From Corallococcus sp. EGB (GTDB taxonomy: Bacteria > Myxococcota > Myxococcia > Myxococcales > Myxococcaceae): a stretch of DNA of 64,000 nucleotides. The stretch is taken from positions 2,294,001 through 2,358,000 of the forward strand of contig NZ_CP079946.1 in the NCBI RefSeq assembly GCF_019968905.1, in the 5' to 3' direction. Numbering within the stretch: the first letter of the stretch is position 1; the number at the start of each line of letters is the position of its first letter. The position numbers were made by a program, and so were the translations under genes. Under the pieces are notes generated by a model. The model did not search any database. It was not told where the DNA came from and saw nothing but the letters and a program-made list of their open reading frames with translations. Positions 10,063-20,921 of this stretch are shown piece by piece.

Positions 10063-12281
10063 CCCTCTGCGGCCGCGAGCTCGGCCTCGAGCGCGCGCGT
10101 GTCCTGGCTGATGCGGAGGACGATGAACTCCGCGGGCTTGTTGGTGGCGAGGCCCACGCGGGCGATGAGCTTGCCGGCGAAGATCTGTGTGGGCGTGTTG
10201 AGCTGCTCGCTCACGTCGACGAAGAACGCGGTGCTCGGCGTCTTGCTGCGGAACGCGCCGTTGTTCATCTGCGCGAGCAGGAACGCGGTGATGGTGCGCC
10301 GCACCTGCGCGCGCAGCCCCTCCGTGTTGTTCTTGTGGCGCGCGAACTGGAGCCCCTGCTTCAGCGAGCGCTCGATGAAGATGACGCCGCGCCGCTCGGC
10401 GACGTACGGGAAGTTGCCGTCGCCCTTGAGCGTGCGCGAGCCGTCGATGTAGCGCGGCAGCCCCGGGCCCGTGGTCAGCGGGTTGATGCGGTGCGGGTAG
10501 ACGAGGTCGCGCTTGTTCTCCTCGAGGACCTCGTCGGTCTCGAAGCCCAGCACTCCGAACATGCGGCCCGCCTCAATGCCTGCAGGCGGGTCGTACACGC
10601 CGCCCGGGTGGGCAGAGTCGGTGCGCGCGAAGACGCCGGCCACGATGCCCGAGGGCGGCACCACGATCTGGTCCGCCGAGCCGAGCACGCTCTTGGCCGG
10701 GTTCAGCACCTTCACGCGGGGCCAGTAGATGGCCCCGAACTCCGAGAGCCGCTCGAGGGCGGCGGTCGTCGCGACGTAGGTGACGATGTCCGTCGCGCTC
10801 TGGTTCGCGGGCGGATCGAGCACCGCGAACACCGCGCCGTCGCGCTCCACCTCGCAGTAGCGCACCATCGCGTTGTGGACGGCGGGCGTGGCGCGGCCGG
10901 GCACGAGGAGCAGCGACAGCTCCTGCACCTGGTCGAGCGCGCGCAGGCCCGTCTTGGCGGGCTCGCTGCCGATGAAGTCGGCGTCGTCGAGGCCCACGAG
11001 GCCGTCGCCACCGCCCGCGAGCGCCACGGTCTGCGGCGGCGGGACGGGCGCGCCCGCGAGGAGTTGGTCGATGACTCGCACGTAGACGGAGCCGGTGCGC
11101 GCGTCGTTGACGATGGCCTCGACGTAGCGGGCGTCGCCCGGGTTCATCGAGAGGTTCGGGAAGGTCTCGCGGTAGGCGCCGTCCTCCGCGACGAGCAGGT
11201 CGAACGCGCTCGCCGAGCCGTTGGTCGCGGCGCGCACCTCGGCCTCGACGCGGTTGGCGTAGGCGCCGGGGTCCTTGCCCTCGACGCGCACCGCGTTGGC
11301 GGTGCCCGAGGCCGCGCCCGTGTGCAGCGCGTTGTCGAGCCCGAAGGCGGCGGCCGTCGCGGGGTTGGCCTGCACGCTGGCGCCAGGGCCGGTGGCGACG
11401 GTGCGCACATCGAGCACGCCGCCCACGCCCGCGTCGACGGTGACGCTCGGGATGGCCGCCTCGACGACCGCCTTCACCTCGGCGACCTCGACGGCGCGGA
11501 GGTTCGCGACGTTGCCGCCGCCGACCGACGCCGCGCCGGGGAACGCCAGCACCGCGTTGGCCGTGCCGCCCGTGACCTGGATGCGGCTCGCGGTGCCCTC
11601 GGTGTCGCTCGCCAAGCGCACGATGCCGCCCGGCGTGGTCGCGCGCCCACCCACGATGATGGCATTGATGGCGGCGGCGACCTCGGTGGCCGTGGCGTTG
11701 GCGATGTCGGCGAAGTCGGCGGCCGAGAACAGCACGGTCTGCTCGAGGCCGTTGTCGACGCGCAGGAGCAGTTCCATGCCGTCGGCGAGCGCGTACGGAC
11801 CTGCGCCGCCCGCCGCCATCGCAGCCGGCGAGCCGAGGAACACGGCATCGACCTCGGGCGCGCCGTCGACCGCGAGGCGGATCAGGTCTCCCTCGTGCAG
11901 CACGAAGGGCCCGGGCGCGGCGCCGAGCAGGATGCCCGGCGTGGGGCCGCCGCCCGCGACGAGGAAGCCCGCCGCGCGCACGGCGGTGGCGGTCGCCGGG
12001 TCGGCGACGTTGCTGTAGTGTGCGGTGCGGACGACCCAGAGCTGCGCACCGCCGTTCTCGAAGAAGCCCATCGCGGCGAGCGCGAGGTCCGAGTCGGGCG
12101 TGAAGCCGCCGAACTTGGTCTGGAAGTCGTCGAACGACGTGCACAGCACGGCTTCGCCGATGGGGCCGCGCTCGGTGATGCCGACCGCGCCCGCGACGGA
12201 GGTGGGTGCCGAGGGGATGCCGCGAACCTTCGGCTCCTCCTCGACGATGACGACCTTGGACGACAGGAGCTGTCCGCTCAC
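10059..12281 (-). CDS. Phage tail sheath protein
   Basis: This 740-residue protein forms the contractile sheath. The N-terminus ('[20 protein letters not shown]', '[13 protein letters not shown]') and C-terminus ('[16 protein letters not shown]', '[20 protein letters not shown]') are the conserved sheath-handle regions. The middle (~90-450) is a long Ala/Gly/Val-rich insertion, making the protein larger than the common 390-500 residue sheath and likely adding surface domains. The GTG start overlaps the preceding stop (GTGA). It belongs to the tail unit read from the copy C promoter region. Confidence 0.95.
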   Translation of the reverse strand: MSGQLLSSKVVIVEEEPKVRGIPSAPTSVAGAVGITERGPIGEAVLCTSFDDFQTKFGGFTPDSDLALAAMGFFENGGAQLWVVRTAHYSNVADPATATAVRAAGFLVAGGGPTPGILLGAAPGPFVLHEGDLIRLAVDGAPEVDAVFLGSPAAMAAGGAGPYALADGMELLLRVDNGLEQTVLFSAADFADIANATATEVAAAINAIIVGGRATTPGGIVRLASDTEGTASRIQVTGGTANAVLAFPGAASVGGGNVANLRAVEVAEVKAVVEAAIPSVTVDAGVGGVLDVRTVATGPGASVQANPATAAAFGLDNALHTGAASGTANAVRVEGKDPGAYANRVEAEVRAATNGSASAFDLLVAEDGAYRETFPNLSMNPGDARYVEAIVNDARTGSVYVRVIDQLLAGAPVPPPQTVALAGGGDGLVGLDDADFIGSEPAKTGLRALDQVQELSLLLVPGRATPAVHNAMVRYCEVERDGAVFAVLDPPANQSATDIVTYVATTAALERLSEFGAIYWPRVKVLNPAKSVLGSADQIVVPPSGIVAGVFARTDSAHPGGVYDPPAGIEAGRMFGVLGFETDEVLEENKRDLVYPHRINPLTTGPGLPRYIDGSRTLKGDGNFPYVAERRGVIFIERSLKQGLQFARHKNNTEGLRAQVRRTITAFLLAQMNNGAFRSKTPSTAFFVDVSEQLNTPTQIFAGKLIARVGLATNKPAEFIVLRISQDTRALEAELAAAEG

Positions 12282-12646
12282 GATGCACCTCGCTTGTTCT
12301 TCTTCTTCGCCTCGGGGGCCTTCACGTCAGTGCGGCTGACCTCGGGCGAGGTCGTAGTGGGAGTGGGAGTCGGGGCCACGGCGGCCTTGGGCAGCTCTGG
12401 CACGTGGCGCTTCACGGCGAGGTCGCCGCGCTTCACCGCGCGCACGACGTCGGGGATGGCGAGCACGGCGTCGTCGAGCGCAGGGCTCGTCACACCGCTC
12501 GCGAGCGTGAGCGATCGCGCCGTGCGCCGCGCGCGGCGGCCCTGCTCGACGTCGCAGAGGCACTCGCCGAGCGCCTTGCAGTAGGTCTCGTGCGCGAGCA
12601 CGAAGACGAGGCAGCGCCCGCTCGTGTTGGTCAGCGAAACGGTCAT
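12278..12646 (-). CDS. Small phage protein upstream of sheath, unknown
   Basis: This 122-residue protein begins '[20 protein letters not shown]' and has four Cys in the first 40 residues (GRC, TYC, GECLC), then a folded-looking helix region. It ends in a Pro/Thr/Lys-rich tail ([20 protein letters not shown]). Start and stop overlap both neighbours by 4 nt, so it is translated as part of the tail operon. A minor virion or assembly role fits its place between the tail-completion gene and sheath. I cannot assign a family. Confidence 0.75.
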   Translation of the reverse strand: MTVSLTNTSGRCLVFVLAHETYCKALGECLCDVEQGRRARRTARSLTLASGVTSPALDDAVLAIPDVVRAVKRGDLAVKRHVPELPKAAVAPTPTPTTTSPEVSRTDVKAPEAKKKNKRGAS

Positions 12647-13551
12647 GGAGCAACTCCGGGAGCGATGGCCTGCGTCGCGATCAGCTCGGGCTCGGTGACG
12701 CGCTTGCCGAGGTCGAGGGGCAGCCCCTCGTCGACGTCGAAGCCGCGCACGACGAAGCCACAGGTGAACGCGCGCATGTCGTCCTTGCCCGCGAGCTGGG
12801 TGCGGAACTCGCCGTCGGCGTCGAGCTCCCAGCGCACGGTGCCGTGCGAGGCGTCGGCGGGGTCGCGCGCCAGCGCGAGCCAGCGGTTGCGGTTGAGGAA
12901 CGTCGCGACAGCAGCCATCAGGTTGAACAGCTCGGCGGTCCGCTCGGATGCTGCGGTCAGCGTGAAGACGAGGTCGACGGTGTACGGGGGCTTGCGCCGA
13001 ACGAGCTCGGGGCCCGAGACGCCGCCCACCACGTCCTCGTGCGCGACGTTCGCGGAGTAGAAGCGGTTCGGGCGCAGCGTCGGGCCCGAGAGCACCAGCG
13101 ACGGCACCTTCGCCATCGCGATGACGTTGAGGCCGTCGAGCGTCGTGTCGTCGTAGTCGACGCTGACCGTGGCGCTCACGTTGGCGAGCACCTGGCGCTT
13201 CAGCTCGCGCAGGAGCTGGCGGATGACGCGCGTGAGGTCCGCCTCGCGGGCGACGGTGGGGCGCGCGAAGCGGTACGCGCCCGCGACGACGACGGACTCG
13301 CCGGGGACCGGGTCGCCCGCCGCGTCGAGATTCTGCAACTCGACGTCGGCGACCCCCACCGCGTGGATCGGCGTGCGCACATCGACGATGCGGAGTCCCG
13401 CCTCGTCACGGACGGACAGCACCTCGGCGGGCGTGCCGCCGAACAGCACGCGGACCCGGTTGGCGATGCCAATCCCGACGAGCCGCACGAGATCGCCGCC
13501 GCTCGAAGGACCGGCTGCGGGCTGCACGGAGCTGAGGGTCGGGAGGGCCAC
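12643..13551 (-). CDS. IPT/TIG-domain tail completion/terminator-like protein
   Basis: This 302-residue protein has an N-terminal IPT/TIG immunoglobulin-like domain (~1-93, 'SSVQPAAGPSSGGDLVRLVG', 'VRVLFGGTPAEVLSV') joined to a C-terminal domain with 'YTVDLVFTLTAASERTAELF' that resembles phage tail terminator proteins. IPT domains in phage proteins often decorate virion surfaces. The start is a GTG only 6 nt after the promoter-like GCTTTGC box of copy C, with no Shine-Dalgarno site, so it may be leaderless. Confidence 0.65.
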   Translation of the reverse strand: MALPTLSSVQPAAGPSSGGDLVRLVGIGIANRVRVLFGGTPAEVLSVRDEAGLRIVDVRTPIHAVGVADVELQNLDAAGDPVPGESVVVAGAYRFARPTVAREADLTRVIRQLLRELKRQVLANVSATVSVDYDDTTLDGLNVIAMAKVPSLVLSGPTLRPNRFYSANVAHEDVVGGVSGPELVRRKPPYTVDLVFTLTAASERTAELFNLMAAVATFLNRNRWLALARDPADASHGTVRWELDADGEFRTQLAGKDDMRAFTCGFVVRGFDVDEGLPLDLGKRVTEPELIATQAIAPGVAP

Positions 13552-13557
13552 GCGGAG

Positions 13558-13588
13558 GCAAAGCCACCGGGCCTGGTGCTCAGGGGAC
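13558..13588 (-). promoter_or_regulatory. Phage-type promoter copy C (GTCCCC-18-GCTTTGC)
   Basis: GTCCCC and GCTTTGC with an 18-nt spacer fill most of the 50-nt gap upstream of the IPT-domain gene. The second box ends 6 nt before the GTG at 13551. The same boxes precede other leftward phage units. Confidence 0.6.
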
Positions 13589-13601
13589 GCGCCCCTTCAC
13601 C

Positions 13602-14192
13602 TCAGGGCGCGAGGCCCAGCTCCTTGGCGACGCGCTCGAGGAACCGCTTGCTGGCGCCCTCGCGGAACTTGTCGAACGCGGGCCGGAGGAAGGGCCGCGC
13701 TGGGACCTGCACGACGATGACGCCGCGCCCGCTGCCGCCGGTCGGCTCCTTGCCAGCCTGCCGGAGCATCGCGAACAGGAAGCGGCGCATCTTGGGCGTC
13801 ATCGGGATGATAACGGGCGGGCCGCCGAACTCGTGGAGCTTGGCGAGGTCCACCATCGAGGCGCCGTCCTTCGAGCGCGCCGAGCGCGACACGCCGATGA
13901 AGGCCTCGTCGCCGTGGACGAACACCGTGATGGAGTTGCGCAGGTCGCCGCGCACGATGAGCGCCTTGGTCCCGCCGAAGCCCTCGAGCTGGCGCGCGGC
14001 GATCGTGAGCGGCGACGGCGGCTTCAGCGGCTCGCCGCCCGGCGCCTGGCTCGTGAGTCCCTGGACGATCTCGTTGCGCAGGGCGTGGGCCTCCTGGCGC
14101 ACGGCGGTGCCGATCGCCGCTTGCAGGCGCTGCGGCGCGGCGGTGAGGAGTCGCCGCGCCCGTGCCCAGTCTCCGGTGCGCGAGACCGCCAT
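13602..14192 (-). CDS. Phage virion morphogenesis/tail completion protein (gpS/HK97 gp10-like)
   Basis: This 196-residue protein shows the family signature '[20 protein letters not shown]' in the middle and '[20 protein letters not shown]' near the C-terminus, seen in head-tail/tail completion proteins of Mu- and P2-like phages. It lies between the IPT-domain gene and the connector genes, as expected. The ATG at 14192 is 4 nt past the stop of the metallopeptidase-like gene. The exact role (neck completion versus tail terminator) is not decidable from sequence. Confidence 0.8.
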   Translation of the reverse strand: MAVSRTGDWARARRLLTAAPQRLQAAIGTAVRQEAHALRNEIVQGLTSQAPGGEPLKPPSPLTIAARQLEGFGGTKALIVRGDLRNSITVFVHGDEAFIGVSRSARSKDGASMVDLAKLHEFGGPPVIIPMTPKMRRFLFAMLRQAGKEPTGGSGRGVIVVQVPARPFLRPAFDKFREGASKRFLERVAKELGLAP

Positions 14193-14196
14193 CGGC

Positions 14197-14835
14197 TCAC
14201 CCCTGCTTGAAGCGCAGACGCGGCACGTGCTCGTTGAGCCAGCCGAGCGCCACGTGCGTCGCCTCGTTGATGACCGCGCCCTGCTTCACGCTAATGGCCG
14301 AGAGCGCGAGCGACTTGGCCGTGACCTCGATGTCCTCGTCCCGGCAGCCGTAGTCCGCGAGCACCGAGGCTGTGCGCTGCGCCGAGGGCGTGGTGCCCGT
14401 GCGCCAGTACGCCATCTCGAGGTTCGAGCGGTAGGCCTCGGCCTCCCATCGGGCGCGCGCGGCGCGGTCGGCGACGTAGCTCACCTCGTAGGAGAGCCCC
14501 TCGCGATCGTGCTGCTCGACGTGCTGGTGCTCGTGGACGCAGATGACGATCTGGTGCCACAGGTCCCAGCCGCCCTTGGGCGAGCCGACCTCGAACGGCG
14601 TGTAGATGCGCCGGCCGATGGTGGTCGTGAAGTTCTTGAGGAAGCGGTCCTTGCTCTGGATGCCGAGCGCCTCGATCCCCCGCGCGACGAGCTGCATCTC
14701 GAGCGCGCTGTTCTTGTTGATGACGCTCGTGCGGAAGTGGTCCTGCATGAAGCGCCAGAACGCCCAGACCTCCTCGGGCTGCACGTCGAGGAAGATCTTG
14801 CCGACCACCGGCAGCGACTGGAGGTAGCCCTTCAT
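14197..14835 (-). CDS. HExxH metallopeptidase-like phage protein
   Basis: This 212-residue protein has a zinc-protease motif '[13 protein letters not shown]' (read [12 protein letters not shown]), matching HExxH, with later acidic residues ([14 protein letters not shown]) that could supply the third ligand. Proteins of this kind occur in phage neck or head modules, but I know no assigned function. I chose ATG 14835 over longer in-frame starts because it follows GGGAGGTG and the residues downstream look conserved. It overlaps the small secreted-protein gene by 4 nt. Confidence 0.65.
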   Translation of the reverse strand: MKGYLQSLPVVGKIFLDVQPEEVWAFWRFMQDHFRTSVINKNSALEMQLVARGIEALGIQSKDRFLKNFTTTIGRRIYTPFEVGSPKGGWDLWHQIVICVHEHQHVEQHDREGLSYEVSYVADRAARARWEAEAYRSNLEMAYWRTGTTPSAQRTASVLADYGCRDEDIEVTAKSLALSAISVKQGAVINEATHVALGWLNEHVPRLRFKQG

Positions 14836-15122
14836 CGCCCACCTCCCGCCGCCGCGTCGGCGTCGCTGGCGGGCACGCAGGTGTGCCCGGTGATGTGGCC
14901 GTCCTCGGTCGTCTCGTCGACGTGCGCGCAGACGAAGGGCGCGCCGCTCCGTTCGCTCACGTTGTCGCAGTCGGCGAGCTCGTGGTAGCCGCCGTCCGCG
15001 TCGCAGATCTCGGCGGCGTTGCCGGTGCAGCGCGTGGCGCCGAGGACGCAGCCGTCGATGGGGCGGCAGTGCGCGCCGAGGCAGACCACGGCGAGCGTGG
15101 TGAGTGCGAGAGCCTTCATCAT
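14832..15122 (-). CDS. Small Cys-rich secreted protein
   Basis: This 96-residue protein starts with a classic signal peptide, [19 protein letters not shown], whose Cys could also act as a lipobox residue. The mature part has a Cys-rich module, '[20 protein letters not shown]', ending '...CDNVSERS', a style frequent in myxobacterial surface proteins. It is unusual among virion genes and may be lysogenic-conversion cargo, a receptor mimic or a host-derived gene. Four-nt overlaps on both sides tie it into the head-tail operon. Confidence 0.65.
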   Translation of the reverse strand: MMKALALTTLAVVCLGAHCRPIDGCVLGATRCTGNAAEICDADGGYHELADCDNVSERSGAPFVCAHVDETTEDGHITGHTCVPASDADAAAGGGR

Positions 15123-15622
15123 GTTCCACTCCGTGCGGCCGCCCGGTCCTGGAAGGAGACGAGCAGCAGGTTGCGGCTGGGCCGACGCCGGTGGAGCCCG
15201 AAACCGATGGGACGCGCCTCGGTCACGTAGAGACCAGGAGGCGTGCGCACGGCCTGCACGAGCTGGCCGTCGCGCGCGTAGAGCGCGCCCAGCCTGTCGC
15301 TCGGGCGAATCAGGGCGTCGCCCGTAGCGGCGTCGACGAGGCCGAGCCGCTCGAGATCCCTGAAGTGGAAGACCAGATCAAAGCTCGACCAGGGCGTGTT
15401 CCCGGACGTCGCCATGCGCAAGGCTTCAAAAGCCTCCGGCTCCACCTGGCAGGGGACGCGCACGGGCGGGTGCTCGCGACGAAACGGCTCGCCGACGCCG
15501 TCGTCGTCGGTGTCGATGAGCACCGGCTCCTTGAAGTCCTCGTCGTAGTCGGGTGCCATCGCCTGGGTGTCGAGGCGATGCAGCTCTGCGACGAACGGGA
15601 AGATGAGCCGCCCGCGCATCAC
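15119..15622 (-). CDS. Phage head-tail joining-region protein, unknown
   Basis: This 167-residue protein starts '[20 protein letters not shown]' and contains '[20 protein letters not shown]' and '[20 protein letters not shown]'. Similar proteins lie next to gp6-like connectors in myxobacterial and proteobacterial phages and are thought to be head-tail stoppers, but I cannot name a family with certainty. It is coupled to both neighbours by 4-nt overlaps. Confidence 0.7.
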   Translation of the reverse strand: MMRGRLIFPFVAELHRLDTQAMAPDYDEDFKEPVLIDTDDDGVGEPFRREHPPVRVPCQVEPEAFEALRMATSGNTPWSSFDLVFHFRDLERLGLVDAATGDALIRPSDRLGALYARDGQLVQAVRTPPGLYVTEARPIGFGLHRRRPSRNLLLVSFQDRAAARSGT

Positions 15623-16260
15623 GCCGCTCCGAGCGGCGTGGGCCGCACGTAGAGCGCGAGGAGCGCGTCGATCTCCGGGTCGCCGGTGAGCGACGCCGAG
15701 CTCGCGGCCTTCGCTGGGTCGAGTTTGTAGCTCTGGTCCCGCGTCCGCTCCTCGATGATGCGCCAGCGGCTGCGCGCCTCGAACGAGGCGTCGTCGGCGA
15801 GCGGCGCGAGCGAGCGTAGGACGAGGAGCATCGTCGCGCGGCGGATCGCGGGCGGCGTGCGCCCCGTGGGCGTGCCGTCGTCCTCGGTGAAGCCCCAGAG
15901 CCCCTCGGCGACGACGTTGCCGTGGCCGCGCGGGAAGGTGCGCCCGTGACGGCGGGTGAGGCGCGGGCCGTCGAAGCCAGACTGGATGGGCGCGCCGACG
16001 ACGAGGAGTTGGCTCGAATCGAGCGGCAGCTCCGTGGTGCCGAGCACCAGGCGATCGAGGCGGATCGGCGGCACCGGCAGCTCGATGCTCGGCGCGCCAC
16101 GCCCAGAGAGGCGCAGCGTGAGCAGGCGTGGCTCGAAGAACCAGCCCGTAACGCGGTCGATGAGTCGCGAGGCCTCGTCGAGCTGCAGCTCGAGGCGGGC
16201 GTCGCTCGCCTCGGCCGCCGTCACGCCTTCGGCGCGCAGGTCGACGACCGAGGCGTACAC
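15619..16260 (-). CDS. gp6-like head-tail connector protein
   Basis: This 213-residue protein begins at GTG 16260, one nt after the stop of the upstream gene. The N-terminus '[30 protein letters not shown]' is the helical signature of HK97 gp6-like connector proteins, which form a ring under the portal. The longer in-frame reading further upstream is Arg/Pro/Ser-rich shadow sequence and was not used. The C-terminus ends '...[20 protein letters not shown]' and overlaps the next gene. Confidence 0.75.
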   Translation of the reverse strand: MYASVVDLRAEGVTAAEASDARLELQLDEASRLIDRVTGWFFEPRLLTLRLSGRGAPSIELPVPPIRLDRLVLGTTELPLDSSQLLVVGAPIQSGFDGPRLTRRHGRTFPRGHGNVVAEGLWGFTEDDGTPTGRTPPAIRRATMLLVLRSLAPLADDASFEARSRWRIIEERTRDQSYKLDPAKAASSASLTGDPEIDALLALYVRPTPLGAA

Positions 16261-16261
16261 G

Positions 16262-16663
16262 TCACTCTCGCTCGCGCTTGCCGCGCTTGGGTGCGTCGTC
16301 GTCCTTCGCGGGCGGCGGCGTGGAGGCCGGAGGCGTGGTCTTCGGCAGGTCGTCGGTCGTGACGGTGCCGCGCGCGGGGACGACCTTGAGATCGTCGGTG
16401 GCGCTGCGCTTGACCTTCGCGGCCTCGCTCTCGCCGGCGTCGAGCGCCTTGGCCTCGGCCTCGGTGCAGACATCGAACGCGAGCGGAGCGTAGCGGTCGG
16501 TGGGCACGGTGCGCACGGCGCGCAGGTGCTCGCCGACCTTGCGCTCGACGCGGTACCAGCCCCGCTCGTCCTGGAAGCGGATGCCGGCGTAGGTGAAGCG
16601 ACGCAGCACGAAGCCGCGCCGCGGATCGTAGGGCTTGAGGCGAACCAGCAGGGTGTCGGTCAT
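16262..16663 (-). CDS. Small phage head-module protein, unknown
   Basis: This 133-residue protein has a compact N-terminal part ('[20 protein letters not shown]', '[20 protein letters not shown]') and a disordered Ala/Thr/Pro/Lys-rich tail ending KRGKRERE. It lies between the capsid and connector genes, where small head-completion or decoration proteins are common. No family is recognised. It is separated from the capsid gene by 17 nt. Confidence 0.7.
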   Translation of the reverse strand: MTDTLLVRLKPYDPRRGFVLRRFTYAGIRFQDERGWYRVERKVGEHLRAVRTVPTDRYAPLAFDVCTEAEAKALDAGESEAAKVKRSATDDLKVVPARGTVTTDDLPKTTPPASTPPPAKDDDAPKRGKRERE

Positions 16664-16680
16664 GTCTCGTTCTCCTCAGC

Positions 16681-17619
<939 letters not shown>

Positions 17620-17642
17620 GAGGGTCTCCTTCCGGCGGGGTG

Positions 17643-18431
17643 TCAGAGGTCGTGGAAGGAGATCGCCTTGTCGACGCTCTCCCGGTCCTTGGGCTTGTTG
17701 AGATCGAGCGGCCATCCCACGTCCTCGACGGAGACCTTCGACACGCGCTCGGCGGGCGCCGCGCTGTTCGGGAGCCCGAACTGCTTCTCGACGCGCCCGA
17801 GCCGTTGCTGCTGCTCCTTCACGGTCTCCGACAGCGACCGGAACGACTCGGCGAGCTTCGCCAGCGACTCGTTCACACCGGGCGCGGGCTCGGTGGTGGC
17901 GGGCGCCGGCGCGGGCGTCTCGGTCTTCGCGGCGGGCACCTTGCTCGCCGCCTCGCGGATGCGGGCGAGCGCCTGCTTCGCGGCGGTGAGGCTGCTCGCG
18001 AACGTCGCAGCCTCGACGGCCGTCGGCGACTGCTTCGCGCGGGCCTCGATGTCCTCCTCGCTCTCGTCGTCGGTGGTGCGCTCGAGGAGCTGCATCGCGA
18101 CGCTGCGCAGCTCCTCGGCGAGCCCCGCGAGGCGCGCGTCGGCCTGGTCGGCGCCGAGGTCGCCGAGCAGCTCGACCAGCCCGGTCAGGCTCTCGAGCGC
18201 CGCGAGCGCGGCGTTCAGCGCCGAGTTGTCGTCGAGCTTCGCCGTGGGCGCAGCGGGCGGCGACGGCTCGGCCGGGGTGGTGTTCTGGGGCTTGTCGTCG
18301 TCCATTGCTTCGTCCCTCTTCACGATGAGAAAGCGGTGCTTGTTTGCGGCGCGGTCGACGAGCGAGACCTCCTCGACGACCATGTCGACGAGGCGGTGCA
18401 CGCCGTCGCCCTTGCGAACCTCGGTCGTCAT
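17643..18431 (-). CDS. Scaffold-like prohead protein
   Basis: This 262-residue protein has an N-terminal '[22 protein letters not shown]' stretch common to phage proteins encoded beside XkdF-type proteases, followed by a long Ala/Glu/Gln-rich, coiled-coil-prone region (e.g. '[24 protein letters not shown]'). A capsid-size scaffolding role that ends with proteolysis is plausible. It overlaps the upstream methyltransferase/protease fusion by 4 nt and precedes the capsid gene by 23 nt. Confidence 0.65.
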   Translation of the reverse strand: MTTEVRKGDGVHRLVDMVVEEVSLVDRAANKHRFLIVKRDEAMDDDKPQNTTPAEPSPPAAPTAKLDDNSALNAALAALESLTGLVELLGDLGADQADARLAGLAEELRSVAMQLLERTTDDESEEDIEARAKQSPTAVEAATFASSLTAAKQALARIREAASKVPAAKTETPAPAPATTEPAPGVNESLAKLAESFRSLSETVKEQQQRLGRVEKQFGLPNSAAPAERVSKVSVEDVGWPLDLNKPKDRESVDKAISFHDL

Positions 18432-20647
18432 GCGGCGGCCTCCGTCTCGGGGGTGGCGTCTTCGGTGGGCTCAGGAGCCGAGGGCTCCGGCTCGGTGGGC
18501 GACTGTTCCGACGTCGGAATAGGTGCGGGCTCGGGCACGCGACGCGCCGAGCCGCCGATGGAGAAGCCCGTGAGGTCGCCCGACTTCACGCGCTCCCACA
18601 GCTCGTCGGAGAGCACGCGCACGGCGAGGAGCCACGTGCCCTTGCGGACCGCGAGCTCGCCGACGGTGAAGTCGGTGGGCGCGAGGTAGCTCTCGAGCAC
18701 CTTCACCTGGCCGTTCACGCGGAGGCGGTGCATCAGGCCGAGGCCGCCGAAGTCCTCCATGAACCGGTGGGCGGCGGCCCGGATCTCGTCGGCCGAGTAG
18801 ATGTCGCCCTGCGCGTCGACCACCTCGGGCTCGAGCACGATGCCGAGTACGAAGCGCTCGTCGTTCGGATCGAGGCCCTTCACGAGCTGCGTGGTCTTGT
18901 CGAAGACGAGCGCATCGACGCTGGGGTGGAGCGGCAGGTGCTCGCACTTGGCCACGAGCTCGAACTCCTCGGCCTTGCGCACGGGGAAGTTGGCGACGAA
19001 GAGGCGCATGGCTTGCTTCGCGCCGCCGCGCCCTGAGGCCTCGCGGACCTTGAGCCGGAACACATGCCCGACCTTCTTGAACGCCGCGACGTTCTCCGGC
19101 GTCGGGTTCAGGACCGCGATGAACTTGCCCTTCACCTTGGCGAGCGCGTCGATGAACTCGCCGAGGTCGATGACGTTGTCCTTGTCGAACCACTCGCCGG
19201 GGTACGGCGGGTCGATGAAGAAGAACGTGTCGGGCGAGTCGTAGGACTGCAGCGTCTTCCTGTAGTCCTGCCGGAGGATGGTCACGTCCTTCAGGCGCTC
19301 GGCGGCCTTGAGGTACTTCTCGGGGTTGGTCGTCGAGCCGAGGTGCTGCTGCGCCGGGTGCGTGCCGTCGGGGCGGCAGTCGCGCGCGTGCGTGCGCACG
19401 AAGACGAGCTTGTAGAAGCGCGCGACGTCGTCCTTCGGCGTCATGTCGCGCGCCTTGGCGAAGCTCTCCTGCGTGACGGTCCACTCGAAGCGGCGCCGCA
19501 GCTCCGCGACGCGCTCGGGCGTCATCTCCTTGATGCTCCGGTGCAGGAAGACGACGTCGTCGTCGAGGTCGGCGATGACCTCCCTCTCGCTCGGGTCCTT
19601 TGCGTGCAGGACCGCGGCCGCGCCGACGAAGGGCTCGACGTACGTCTTGTGCGCCGGGATGAGCGGGACGATCCGCTTGGCGTAGTGGAACGAGCCTCCG
19701 AACGTGCCGAACGGCTGGGCCTTCTCGACATCGTCGCCGCCCGTGTCGAGCGTGCCGTCCCAGTCCTCGACGGCGATGGAGTCGTCGAGCCCCTTGATGG
19801 CGGGCTCGTAGTTCGCGACCAGGAGCTGCGTCAGGACGGACGGGCCGCCGACGCCGCGCATCGCCGCGATGGTTCGCGGCGTGCGGATGCGCTTCACCCA
19901 GAAGTCCGAACCCTTCACCAACTCGGGGAACTTCCCTCGGATGCCGTAGGTGATGAGGAAGCGGCCCTTGAGCGACTTGATCAGCTTGAAGAAGCGCTCT
20001 TCGTCGAACACCGACTCGCCGACGTCGACGTTGTAGCCGGGGTACGGCGGGTCGAGGAAGAAGACCGTGTCCTTGCTGTCGTACTTGCGGACGACCTTCT
20101 CGTAGTCCCCGCCGTACACCTTCACCTTCTTCAGCCGCGGCGCGAACTTCTCGATTCGCTTGATGGTCGTCGCCTCGACGCCGACCACCGTCGGGCTGAA
20201 GCTGCGCCCGCGCATCTTCCCGTAGGAGAAGTGCGTCAGGTACAGGAAGCGGTGAAGCCGCTCGACGTCGTCCTCGGGCTCCTCATCGAGCAGCCGCTTG
20301 AACGTCTTCTCGTCGCCCACCCACGGCAGCTTCTTGAGGCGCGCGAGCCCCTCGGGCGTCAGCTTCTTCAGCAGGCGGTACGCGTCGGCGATCTCCGGGT
20401 CGGCGTCGTTGATGACCTCGACCTCCGAGGGCTCCTTGGCGAACAGCACCGCCGCGCTGCCGGCGAACGGCTCGACGTAGGTCTTGTGCGCCGGGAGCAT
20501 CGCCACGAGGCGATCTGCCAGGCGCTTCTTGCCCGCTGGCGAGCCCCAGATGGTCTTCTCGACCTCCGTGCTCTCCGACCGGGCGCCCTGGCTGGCTGCG
20601 AGGACGCGGCGCGCGTAGGCGATGGCGGCTTCGCGGCGGTCACGCAT
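18428..20647 (-). CDS. Tandem DNA adenine methyltransferase fused to XkdF-like prohead protease
   Basis: This single 739-residue frame holds two D12/Dam-class methyltransferase domains and a protease. Domain 1 (~40-285) has '[13 protein letters not shown]' (57-69) and DPPYPGY (199-205). Domain 2 (~320-555) has '[13 protein letters not shown]' and DPPYPGEW (479-486). The C-terminal ~595-705 matches XkdF-like phage serine proteases: '[20 protein letters not shown]', His640 in GLMHR and Ser696 in GFSIGG. The methylases could protect phage DNA from restriction; the protease would mature the prohead. Both catalytic signatures of each domain look intact. I see no frameshift separating them, so fusion or self-cleavage is expected. 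Confidence 0.85.
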   Translation of the reverse strand: MRDRREAAIAYARRVLAASQGARSESTEVEKTIWGSPAGKKRLADRLVAMLPAHKTYVEPFAGSAAVLFAKEPSEVEVINDADPEIADAYRLLKKLTPEGLARLKKLPWVGDEKTFKRLLDEEPEDDVERLHRFLYLTHFSYGKMRGRSFSPTVVGVEATTIKRIEKFAPRLKKVKVYGGDYEKVVRKYDSKDTVFFLDPPYPGYNVDVGESVFDEERFFKLIKSLKGRFLITYGIRGKFPELVKGSDFWVKRIRTPRTIAAMRGVGGPSVLTQLLVANYEPAIKGLDDSIAVEDWDGTLDTGGDDVEKAQPFGTFGGSFHYAKRIVPLIPAHKTYVEPFVGAAAVLHAKDPSEREVIADLDDDVVFLHRSIKEMTPERVAELRRRFEWTVTQESFAKARDMTPKDDVARFYKLVFVRTHARDCRPDGTHPAQQHLGSTTNPEKYLKAAERLKDVTILRQDYRKTLQSYDSPDTFFFIDPPYPGEWFDKDNVIDLGEFIDALAKVKGKFIAVLNPTPENVAAFKKVGHVFRLKVREASGRGGAKQAMRLFVANFPVRKAEEFELVAKCEHLPLHPSVDALVFDKTTQLVKGLDPNDERFVLGIVLEPEVVDAQGDIYSADEIRAAAHRFMEDFGGLGLMHRLRVNGQVKVLESYLAPTDFTVGELAVRKGTWLLAVRVLSDELWERVKSGDLTGFSIGGSARRVPEPAPIPTSEQSPTEPEPSAPEPTEDATPETEAAA

Positions 20648-20825
20648 CGCGGAGCGCCTCCGGGTCAGAGCCCCACGTGGGCTGGTCGGTGGAGGGCGCG
20701 TTCAGATCGCGCGGCCAGACGACGGGCGCGTCCTGCTTCTCTGTCTTGTCGCCGGGCCGCCTAGGCGCAGACGGACGCGTCCCGACTCCGGTGCTCTCGG
20801 ACTCGCGCGGCTTCGTGTCGGACAT
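20640..20825 (-). CDS. Small phage protein upstream of methylase-protease gene
   Basis: This 61-residue polar protein (MSDTKPRESESTGVGTRPSA...) ends [11 protein letters not shown]. It has a good GGAGG 7 nt before the ATG and overlaps the next start by 8 nt. Promoter copy D lies just upstream. Composition suggests an unfolded or structural peptide; no family is recognised. The strong ribosome site and operon position are the main reasons to call it. Confidence 0.55.
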   Translation of the reverse strand: MSDTKPRESESTGVGTRPSAPRRPGDKTEKQDAPVVWPRDLNAPSTDQPTWGSDPEALRDA

Positions 20826-20843
20826 GCGTCGGCCTCCGCAGAG

Positions 20844-20873
20844 GCAAAGCAGCCGACTTCGCGCGGAGGGGAC
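20844..20873 (-). promoter_or_regulatory. Phage-type promoter copy D (GTCCCC-17-GCTTTGC)
   Basis: GTCCCC and GCTTTGC with 17-nt spacing lie in the divergent gap between the small gene ending at 20640 and the plus-strand cargo gene. The second box ends 18 nt before the ATG at 20825, leaving room for the GGAGG ribosome site. Confidence 0.6.
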
Positions 20874-20880
20874 ACGTCAC

Positions 20881-20903
20881 GTCGCCTGTGGTAACGTGGC
20901 GAC
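20881..20903 (+). promoter_or_regulatory. Inverted repeat upstream of cargo gene
   Basis: GTCGCC (20881-20886) and GGCGAC (20898-20903) form a 6-bp dyad with an 11-nt centre, just ahead of the ribosome site of the plus-strand cargo gene. It could be an operator or promoter part. The arms are short, so chance is possible in GC-rich DNA. Confidence 0.3.
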
Positions 20904-20921
20904 TCACGGAGGTCCGGTCCT

